NCBI GenBank assembly: GCA_001695595.3
Contig: MBPM02000007.1
Span: 248,001-312,000 of the forward strand
DNA from: Plasmopara viticola
Lineage: Eukaryota; Oomycota; Peronosporomycetes; Peronosporales; Peronosporaceae
DNA: 64,000 nt
Reading direction: 5' to 3'
Shown here: piece by piece, positions 55,441 to 64,000 of the stretch
How positions within the stretch are numbered: position 1 is the first letter of the stretch
Layout of the letters: every line of letters begins with the position of its first letter
Position numbers and translations under genes: made by a program
The notes under the pieces: generated by a model
The model's database searches: none
Seen by the model: the letters and a program-made list of their open reading frames with translations, nothing else
What the model was told of the DNA's origin: nothing

Positions 55441-57989
55441 AAGGATCCGGTATAGCCACACACCCTTTTCGGTAGAGCCTCATTCCCGCCCCTGGTGCAA
55501 TTTGGTCGCACCCGGTTTTGCCACACACACACACCCTCGCAAAGCTTTACTCGCCACCTTACTTAAAAGTTTCATTTGTCACAGAGTTGACCGAGATCGT
55601 ACCTCTGGCCAACTTAAACGCCTCATTGATAAGTCAAACACTTGCATCTCAGCCAACGAGAACATTTAACCGTTTGTATTCTTTAATGGATTCGACACAC
55701 AGACAAATCAACACGTGAGTATAATTCTTTCAAAAAATGAAGTCGTGCTCACTATTGCATCGGAGCTAAAAGATACCAGCTACAAACAATTATCACTGCT
55801 TCATGTCATGGGTGTAGTGAGGACAAATCAGTCATCTTTCCTTTGATATATATATTTGCAGCGCGAAGCTAAAAAATTTTTTTCACAGCACTGGAGCAAA
55901 TGAAGGCTATTTTTCAAGAAAGGATCATTGGGTTGTTACAGGCAGAGAGTTGGCATTGATGGCTGCAATTTCGCTCATCTTCCGGAAGCGAGGAATATAA
56001 TTTGTGTATGGCACATTGATAAGAATGTCTTAGAAAGCACTTTTTGAGGGACGAAGAATAAAAAAGGCCTTACTGAAAGTGTTGCGAGCTCTGTCGATCG
56101 GCAACTGAAGCGGAATTTGACGGTAATTGGGACCTTCTCAGAAATAAGATCAATCAAGTAAGCTGCGCGTGTTTGCAAAATACGCATTAGGGCCAAATTT
56201 TCACTTCGCTGAATTATTTAAATTTGTTATAACAGATAGCCAAGCTCTAGCCTGGACTTTAGGGTTAAAGCGCTCCGAGAATGTAGCTACATCCCGTTTG
56301 AAAGACGGCCATGCGATCCTGAAAAAATGGATTACAAAAACAGCTCGAGATTTTCTGAGAAACTAGTACTTGCGGATCAACAGTAGCGGCAAAAAATTAG
56401 CCAAAATGTTGCCTATGATTGTTCTCATGTCACCATCCGCCTAAGTAAGAGCTTCTGGACAGATTTAAGAAAAAGTTCTCACATCACGCATTGGATGAAA
56501 AAGTATTCATTTTTTGCAAAGGTGTATACTAATTGAATTTCTGCAGGTTTTCAATCAGTATCCGAAAAGACTGTCAATGAAGACCGCTGATGACTGCACT
56601 CAAACATGCATGAGCACAACAAATATGTCGTGCTCTCATCTCATTGCGCGGTTGCTCGAAACCAAATCAAGTTTGCCTGGAGATCACTCTCGCAATCGCT
56701 GATGGCTTCACAAACACGCACGTCCCTCGCTGCACTCTATTAATATCCCGCAGGAGAAGGCAAATCTTTCGGCATTATCAAAAAGCTATAAGAGCGAGAT
56801 TTAGTCTTGCCTCCACATGGACAACATCTCCTGAAGCAGGAATACAACAAAAGATATAAGCGATCCAGAAAAAGCAGCTTCGCGTTATCGGCCAAAGAAA
56901 TCGGCAAACACCAAATGCGATGAGTCTGCATTTGATTGTGTAGAGAGCAAAGGGCGAGGACAGCCAAAAGCAGATGAGCCCAAGTGCAGGAAATGTGGAA
57001 AATGCGACACTTTAGGTCATACGCGTCGAACGTGCAGGCCTGGTCAAATTCTTCGCGTGCCAGGGTCATCATCCTATGGTACCAATCGAAAGTGTGGTGT
57101 CTTCAAAAAAAGTATGTTTATTGCGCCAAATGTGAATTCATCTTAGGACGTGGATGGTGACGGCAAGCTTTGAAGATGGGAGGGAATTCATGAACATACG
57201 TCAGCAACAACCTGTGACCTTACGGAAGCACATTGAAATATCGGATCATTATTGCAAACATGCCGACAAGTAGATCATGGAGCACTTCACCGAGCTTTCG
57301 TACTTAGATTTAAATTCTCTGCAGTAGCAAAATGGCTGCAATGGAATCTACATTCACGATGTGCAGCTGTTTTTCAAAGGACAGAATGTTTCTGACGTTT
57401 TGTTTCTTCGTAGCATTGGTAAAAGCTATAGACGTTTGAGAGTTTTTTTATCACAGCACTGGGCTTTCCCTTTATTGAACTAGAGTGAATTTCGAATAAA
57501 AATTCGTCGGAAATCTCTTAGGGATTCTCTGGTTGAAAAAAATCTTGGTCGTAATATAATGACGGTTATGCACTTTCACATTTCTAGGTGTATCAAGACT
57601 TGATGCTCAATTCGATGATGAAAATACTTGACTGTAAGAAACGAAGAATGATAGCGAACTTGTCGTAATGACGACAGCATTGCCATGAATATCTGCTGTG
57701 GGTACATCCTCCGCGGTCTTTCTTTTGGGTAGCCAGACAAAGCAGCCCATTAAGTTGAGAGGTACCCCTTCGCACGAAAGGCTTCTGCTTGGTCGTTGGT
57801 ATTTGGGCAGCCTCACCGTTTCCAAATTTGATGTATCACCGCTGAATCGAAAAATCTGCACGGATATTCACCACAACGCATTTGGATCTAAATCTTCGCG
57901 GTCAAATGTGCACCCGTAATCTGGCCAATTGCAGCTCAATGCATAAGGCTGTGTGGCTATGCCGAATAGGGTTTGTGGCTATACCGGCT
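55441..57989. mobile_element. Decayed Mutator-like (MULE) TIR element
   Basis: An inverted terminal repeat of ~36 bp bounds a 2.5-kb region. The left end (55448-55479) begins CCGGTATAGCCACA. The reverse complement of the right end (57987-57952) begins CCGGTATAGCCACA and stays alike through ACCCT, TTCGG and AGCC, with a few mismatches. Flanks share CTAAAAAA on both sides (55432 and 57990), a possible 9-bp target duplication, though A-rich strings are weak evidence. Inside is a CxxCxxC-GHTxxxxC zinc knuckle (see 56862), typical of the C-terminal end of MULE transposases. A second TIR-like copy (CCGGTTTTGCCACACA) lies at about 55516. The transposase core is broken by many stops, so the copy cannot move by itself. 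Confidence 0.6.
56862..57146 (+). pseudogene. C-terminal zinc-knuckle fragment of a MULE-type transposase
   Basis: A frame of 94 codons open to TAG at 57144-57146 contains ADEPKCRKCGKCDTLGHTRR followed by TC. This is the Cys/His knuckle (CxxCxxCxxxGHxxxxC) found next to SWIM domains in Mutator-like transposases. The upstream part is basic and polar (KAASRYRPKKSANTK). The catalytic and SWIM parts are not recognisable upstream, where frames are short and shifted, so this is a remnant. It could also derive from another zinc-knuckle transposon family, but the surrounding TIRs favour MULE. Confidence 0.5.
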
Positions 57990-60900
57990 CTAAAAAAATG
58001 ATTTACAAACGGCCTTAATAATAGAAGATAAACTATAAATGTTGGATCACGAATCAAGCAATAGTTCAATAACACGAGCGTCAAAATTTACTTTTTTTGT
58101 CGATGTCACCGACATTGGGGAGGAGAATGATGAAAAGACTTAGAACAAGAAATCGCGATACAGTCATAGGATATTCAAGTACCCTATATCAGTAACGCTG
58201 GCTGCGTGACTCGGGTGTAATCGCAAAGTTGCATTTCGGAAGAGTTTCACTCACTTCCTAGACAAAGAATGTAAGAGAAAGAAGACATCCCAGATCAATG
58301 TTACCCAATGGAGGCGACGTCGCCGAGTACTACGCTTGTCTGCTTCGCGCGCTACAGGAACAAATAACATTCATTGCATACCATCTGCGAGCTAAATTGA
58401 TCACAAAGAGCCATTTATTTTCGGTGATCTTACGGTAATTATGTGAATACTTTTCAATCGCGATAAATTTCACGCTAAATCTTATTAAAGTTGTGAGAGA
58501 TCCCTAGAATTGTAACATATTTAACTTCATTAAATTATCTGAATAAAGTCTTGACTATTTTTGCGCGAGTTCCTTAGCAGTCTAAAATAAAGGGGCTGTT
58601 TGCAAGCCTAGTACGTAGGAGACAAGGGGATTTCGGCCACGGCCAGGCTTGCTTCCACGGCATGGCATGTATGTGTAATTCTTTGACTTCAGGAGATTGA
58701 TGTCCGTATCTTGCAGTCTCATTGGACTTAATTGCTACCAAGCAACGGCACACAATCCGTGTTTTTCTAAAATGGCAGGAAAAATAAACACTGTCCGAGG
58801 GCTTTGAAGTTTTTTTGGTAAAATTTTTGCCGTAGACACTACCCCCCAGTAGTATCAGGCCGTTAATAAGGAAGTAGATTTGTCCTTTTGATAGGTGTCT
58901 GCTGATGCACACCGTGGAATGTAAGCCCATGAGGTTTTGATAGATCTCGGACAATAAATCAGAAGCGGTCGACTGCTGCTTGGTAACGCAAGTGTACGGG
59001 GTCACCAAGGCCTGATTCAAGTCTCGATAGACATTGGCAAATTTTGCTGCGCCGACACATGTATGTGTTTAATTTATATTTAATTGAATAGTGACAATTT
59101 CAAGATATATAAAAGGGGTCTAGAACGTGGCGCTGAAATTTAAAGACTTGACAGCACTATTACTTACTTGTCTTTAGCGTGGACATGCATTATTTGATTT
59201 TAAGTAAATAAACACAAGCTTTAGATTAGTAATGGGGTAAACCACAACAGGAAGTTGGCGAGCTAAACTTATGCTGCTGTAATATTCCTCTTTGAAAGGA
59301 AGCTTGGGCAACCACTCGCTCGAAATGAACATGAGAGACCTGATATCTCTACAAAGGTAGATAAACGGCGTCTTCGAAGCCTTCTTTGTCCTTTTGCGAG
59401 TTTCACCGGCCGCCAAAACCGCTAAAGATAGTATTCCGCATGTGAGAAATGTAGCTGATTAGGTGTGTAAAAGCGCCACCAACTGCGAACAACAGAGTTC
59501 TTTATACGAGTAGTATAGGTCAACGAGACACATTGGGTAGCACAGCTTTGCGCGTGAATAGTATAGCAAGGCTGAAACAGATGTATTCTATTTTAGTTCG
59601 GCCTCCTCGACCGCCAGGATCTTAGCCATTTCAATTTTGTGCGCACAGTAAAGCAGGGCTGCTTTAAAGGGCGCCAAGAGCTTTTTGTGAAGTTATAGAA
59701 AACAAATTTAGACGCTCGTGAGAAAGGCTAGATCGGCTCCGGCAAGACTCTTAAAGGGCCATCGTAAGCAAAGATTGTAGAGGCAGTGATGCGTTGTGAA
59801 TCTTTCGGTCACACGTTAAAGCCTGCGTTTGGAGTGTTAAATCCAAAACGTCAGCTTGGCATTATGCCAATGGTGAGACAATTAACTTGACGCTATTTCG
59901 AGCGCATCGAGTAAGCAAGTTTTGCGCTTAGCTCATGCTCGTACAGTACTTCGACCAATTAGCTTAGAGTTCGAGTCGTAACGCCTGAAACGTCTACTCG
60001 GTCTTGGATTAGGCTCTCCGATGAAGTCGCGATACAAACACTTTTGGAAATTCCGTTTTCTACTTCCTTCGTACGACGTCAGAAAAAGTTCTTAAGCAAG
60101 ATTTAATGCGATGCTACTTTGTGTATAGTCTCTGTAAGGTCATGCCAAAACAATGATCAAGCTTCTTGCACATATGCTACACAATGCTTGGCGCCATTCC
60201 CTCCATAAGCTGAGCTAAACCCACCTGAAAGGTACTTCTCTTCCTCGTCGGAGCCGATTTGGAAAGGGAGTGGAAACGCCTATGGGCGAGTCACAAAGCT
60301 CATCGCTTACGTTGATGTTTTCGGTCATCTTATTCACTTGCGGAATACATTGTGACCTATCGTTGCCAATTTCATCCGCCTGTTTCTGGTACACAATGCT
60401 GATGACATTATCAACGAGGTCAAACCTCGTGACAATTACCGACTGTGCGTATTAAAGTTGAAGAGCGGTATTAAGAACTCATCTCTCTCCTCTTTAACTT
60501 AATGAAAGTCTTATATGGAAAAACGTAACAAGCCATTCCATATAGCCGAGCGTTTGCGTTAGAGACCTTAGGAGCCATTTAAGAAAGTGACATTATCAGC
60601 AAATACGCCAACTTTTATATGCAAAAGATACCTATAGAAGCGGTTGGTATAGCAACTGATCATTTTCAAAGGCAGGACCAAAAATATCATAACTGAATCG
60701 ATTTATTTAGTCGCTTCACCACAATCAATTGCTTACTCTAATGTCGATCGAAGGTAGAAGGTAGTCGCTCATTGGCCTGTTTCACATCTGCCTACTATGC
60801 AAGGTCCTGTGTGACCTTGTCACACTTCGGCTCAGTGAGACCATGCCATAGCGCATGACAATTACGGTGACATGTGATGTTGTATGTAACACGACAGACT

Positions 60901-62859
60901 TGACTTTTTCGAGCACAAAAATAGAGTGCGCGAACTAGATTTTTTTATTAGTGAAACAAGAGCATGCTGGACTTAATTGAGCAGAGAGAAGGCCTGTGCG
61001 TCAGCAAATGATTCTCGAAATTGTCCATGGACAATCGAAACAAAAAACTCATTTTTGTTGTAGTGCCTCGATAATTCGCGGGACGATGGCGATATCAGTC
61101 GTTTCAGAACTATCATTTGAGTGGCAGACAATTAAAAGCAACACATGTAGATGGGAGACGTGTCGCGTCATTGTTAGACGGATGCGAGAAGATTACTTTT
61201 GACGAATCTTTTCAGAGACCTCGTGTTCCATAACTCCTTATGATGCTGAGCGCTGCTGACTTTACTTAGCATCGCTCAAATTGAGCATCGCCGCACCAAT
61301 AGACACTCCGGAAATCGCTGCGAGTTGATCTCGAGCTTGACACTGTGGCAAATGATGCAATTCTTTGATCCACTCGCCGTCCAGACCGTGTGTTCACGGT
61401 CATTTGTAATGCTTCAGAAGTCTGGCCTTGGCCAATTGCGAATGGGAAAAATCAATAAGTGCTACTAGTCCATCACTTAATCTTACACTATGTATAAGTA
61501 AGTGTAACATTTAGTCTAGGCAACCCATGCATTAATCTTATTTGAAATTAACAAGGTTATTTATCGAAAAGCCAACTTGAACCTAATCTCTGACTATATC
61601 TCCTATTCGTAATCCTCCTGATATGTAATTTCCTTACTTGAAATGTATTTATCGTTACCCTTTTGATAGAATATTTTTACGCACTCAAGCAATTTTTACA
61701 GCTTTTAGCCAGCTATTCTCGTAAAGTCCAGCTTACGTTGGCACCGTAAGTTGTACTCTTATGTCACGCAAAGGCTTTGTGAGTTTGTGAGTCACGCAAA
61801 TGGTTTCAAATCAATTTCTATCATCGTCGTGTACGAGCTTGTACATTTTCAAAGCCAAGGCAAGTACCCAATTCAGAAGCAAAGACCTCGGGGGCAAAAC
61901 TTTATCTGCACGCTCAATGAAGTTTTACCCAATCGTATCTAAAATTTGTATACAAGTCCTATTCTAGTATCTATCAATATCTGTTGACCATTTACCCATC
62001 TCGTGGTGTGACTTGTAAAACGTCTGATGGGCCACTGTTAAAAGGACCATATTCATGACGAATAAGCTCCGACAGAGAGCTGGCGGTGGGCGAATACACG
62101 ACCTTGTTGTTGTACAATTGACCTATCTGCTTACAATGCCGAGATTGTGCAAAAAATCGGCGTTCAAAAATGCGTGCAATATTCAGTTCTACGCCGAAAT
62201 TTTGCAGTGAAAAACAACAGCGTATCCCCGAATTCATTAAGACCTTGCTGAACGTCTTCGGTGGATCAAACACGTGTTCAGACAGGCAAGGCATTAACCA
62301 TGACGCGAGACCCTTTGGTCTCTTGAAGTTGTACCCATGGATGGGAGATTAGCATCGAGATTGTGCCAGGTCGTGAAATTCTACATTGAGATAAAGGCAC
62401 TCCTGCTTCGGTGATTTATATCGAAACGGTACTAGTCCTTGACAGTTTATTATTGTAACCTCGCCCCCATCGACGCCATCTCGGCTCAAAGTGTGTCAAA
62501 GCCGCTGGGTGCTATGCAATTCTGCGATTTTGGTGTTTCAGAATTTTGCATGTTAAAAAGTGCAAGGTTACGCGCAATTGACTTTTTTCTGATCGCCATT
62601 TTGTTGTCAATTAATGCGCGGTTGGAAAGGCGTTTCTTGCGTTTGTCGAGGGGGACAAGTGACAAGCCAGTACAGTATACCAACTTTCTCAATCTTGGGG
62701 AGATTGACGCTGAGACCGAGGCGATCGGTCGTGACATCAGCTGTATTGTATCACGTCGCATTGTAACACGACATCGTTTTTATGGTTTTGCGGCTTGCCA
62801 AACACGCAAGTGCTTCACGATTGTGTGACTGTGTTTTTTAGACTAAAACCGTGTAGAAT
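57990..62859. other. Gene desert right of the TIR element
   Basis: 4.9 kb without a supportable gene. A 148-codon minus frame at 59020-58574 and an 80-codon minus frame at 59416-59174 (a hydrophobic run before GETRKRTKK, but no ATG) are unrecognised. At 62439-62828 (plus) and 62761-62486 (minus) two long frames overlap on opposite strands; at most one can be real and neither has a known domain. Likely decayed repeats. Confidence 0.4.
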
Positions 62860-63051
62860 TCAGTTATTATAGCAATACGACCGGCACTTTATGATTGTCT
62901 CAGTTGACTGACGCAATCTATTCTCGTTGGTAGCTGCGTCGAAAAGACGCTGGTATTGTTGCTCTTGTTGTTGTTTTCTTCTCGAAGCAACTAAGGCAAT
63001 ACACACGCATCCACTGCCGATCATTAACAGGCGGTCGATGTAAAGCCTCAT
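62860..63051 (-). CDS. Candidate small single-pass membrane protein
   Basis: 63 residues from the ATG at 63051. An N-terminal hydrophobic segment (LLMIGSGCVCIALVA) is followed by a basic stop-transfer (SRRKQQQEQQ) and a charged helix (YQRLFDAATNENRLRQST). The pattern resembles small mitochondrial or ER membrane proteins, but I do not recognise the family. It lies head to head with the START-family gene, 365 bp away. The final ~12 residues may be intronic read-through. It could be chance. Confidence 0.35.
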   Translation of the reverse strand: MRLYIDRLLMIGSGCVCIALVASRRKQQQEQQYQRLFDAATNENRLRQSTETIIKCRSYCYNN

Positions 63052-63416
63052 GGATTTGCCGCGAAAGCTGCGCAAGAATTCGTAGTTGTGAAAACTTTAA
63101 GTGAAGCGCAAGAGCTTATAAATGTCGCGAAAAAGCAGGACTGACCTCTGAATGGTGCGATATGATTGGAAATTCTTGTATGATCCTACCTTAAAAGAGA
63201 GTCTCGACGACCTCTTTGATCGAGAATATTCTTAGAACAAGGTGCCTAAGCTGTTAATTCGCTGTTCTACCATTAAATTACCGTGCGTGATGGTCAAGCT
63301 GACAGCCTGTACAAATTATGGCACTCTGAGCCCTAAAACCTGCCTGGCGCCATTACAATTTGCACGCTGGCAAGTCTCTTCACTTAAAAATTCTCAGCGT
63401 CGAGCACGAGTGGCAT

Positions 63417-64000
63417 ATGCCTTCGACGCCCCATGCAAACAGTGAGATCGGTGACGACGACTTGTTAGCTCAATCAAGACACAAGCCGTTGCCTGCCGAC
63501 TACTTTGGTCACGTCCAAATCTCCGACATGAAACGCAAAGAATACCGCGACATTGTAACACGACGAGTCAATGCCTTGTTGGCCGATGAAATCCATACCA
63601 CCGAGGCGGAGCACGAGACCGAGTGGAAAACGTTTCGTCGCATCGATGATTTGAGCATCTACCGGCGACGCCTGCGCGGTCGACAGAAAAAGATGGCAGC
63701 AGCCTACGAAGAGTTTCCAGAAGCAGCCTTGGCCGTGGAACGAGGCAATGCCAGTATGAAAGTCCTCGGGACAGCGCGGGGTACGATCGAAGATATGCTG
63801 TACGGAATCAGCGCCACGACGCGAGCAGAGATGCTGACGGGCGTGTCTTACAGTACTCCCATCCAGGACGCCAATCTCTTGAGTGTCGTTGACAAAGCTA
63901 CAAAGGAGAATCCATTGCAGTCATTGGATATAATTTGGTTGCTAATCAAGACACCGGTCTTGCATGCCCGTGATTTTTGTTATATAAAAGCCACGGGCAC
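63417..64000 (+). CDS. START-domain family protein, 5' part (runs off right edge)
   Basis: 194 codons remain open to the window edge without a stop. The ATG at 63417 is the only in-frame ATG after an upstream TGA at 63327. The N-terminus is acidic/polar (NSEIGDDDLLAQSRHK), then basic helical (LSIYRRRLRGRQKKM). The START-like fold is entered with VLGTARGTIEDMLYGISATT, DANLLSVVDKATKENPLQSL and WLLIKTPVLHARDFCYIKAT, a pattern that recurs in the large oomycete START and START-FYVE lipid-binding family. START domains hold a lipid in a hydrophobic cavity. Whether a FYVE finger follows lies outside the window. The family is inferred from these motifs by memory. Confidence 0.75.
   Translation, partial: MPSTPHANSEIGDDDLLAQSRHKPLPADYFGHVQISDMKRKEYRDIVTRRVNALLADEIHTTEAEHETEWKTFRRIDDLSIYRRRLRGRQKKMAAAYEEFPEAALAVERGNASMKVLGTARGTIEDMLYGISATTRAEMLTGVSYSTPIQDANLLSVVDKATKENPLQSLDIIWLLIKTPVLHARDFCYIKATG

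Noticed and set aside
59174..59460. Possible secreted effector: a hydrophobic run (ILSLAVLAAG) before a basic stretch on the minus strand.
   Set aside because: There is a stop just upstream and no ATG before the hydrophobic run, and no RxLR-type motif follows.
59934..59990. A tRNA-like stretch (TAGCTCATGCTCG and later AGTTCGAGTC).
   Set aside because: The acceptor stem does not pair and no anticodon stem-loop of proper size forms; at best a chance or decayed match.

Overview
The window is nuclear DNA of an oomycete (water mould or downy mildew type stramenopile). The evidence is the split-gene structure, with short phase-consistent introns of about 52-93 bp, start-proximal elements matching the oomycete initiator (pyrimidine-TCA-N-T-pyrimidine-pyrimidine), and lineage-typical proteins: a FYVE-first myotubularin, a six-repeat Cys/His 'WRKY19-like' protein, a START-type family protein and a trehalose-6-phosphate synthase/phosphatase. 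An intact outer-dynein-arm docking subunit suggests a species that still makes flagellated zoospores (Phytophthora, Plasmopara or Pseudoperonospora like). The moderate GC of the genes and the decayed spacers resemble a downy mildew, but the species cannot be fixed from the sequence alone.

Layout. Compact gene islands alternate with long AT-rich deserts. Island 1 (1-3959) holds a DHHC palmitoyltransferase (minus, cut by the left edge), proteasome subunit alpha-2 (plus) and a mitochondrial rhomboid protease (minus). Desert 1 (3960-10728) holds only decayed coding relics. Island 2 (10729-25155) holds NADH-cytochrome b5 reductase, the dynein-arm docking coiled coil, a lipid-anchored LRR protein, a SPRY protein, trehalose-6-phosphate synthase and the FYVE-myotubularin. 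Desert 2 (25156-30067) has an 86-bp tandem duplication and other small repeats. Island 3 (30068-37944) holds a secretory-pathway coiled-coil membrane protein, a Sec1/Munc18 protein, the DNA primase large subunit, a C3orf33-like protein and methionine sulfoxide reductase A. Desert 3 (37945-51090) is the longest gene-free stretch. It is followed by the Cys-rich repeat gene (51091-52011) and a C2orf69-like hydrolase (53579-54973). A decayed TIR element of Mutator-like type (about 55441-57989) and another desert lead to a small candidate membrane protein and the 5' end of a START-family gene at the right edge.

The genes are housekeeping or signalling genes and do not form one pathway. Four close head-to-head pairs (DHHC/PSMA2, LRR/SPRY, TPS/myotubularin, SM protein/primase) share intergenic regions of about 174-222 bp and are probably bidirectional promoters. 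I reconstructed splice structures by hand for ten genes. Every complete model keeps an open reading frame of a length divisible by three, and the models recover family motifs that single open frames miss. The most notable result is a 5-nt microexon that supplies the catalytic cysteine of the DHHC enzyme. I found no CRISPR array, tRNA, rRNA or integrated virus that I could support.
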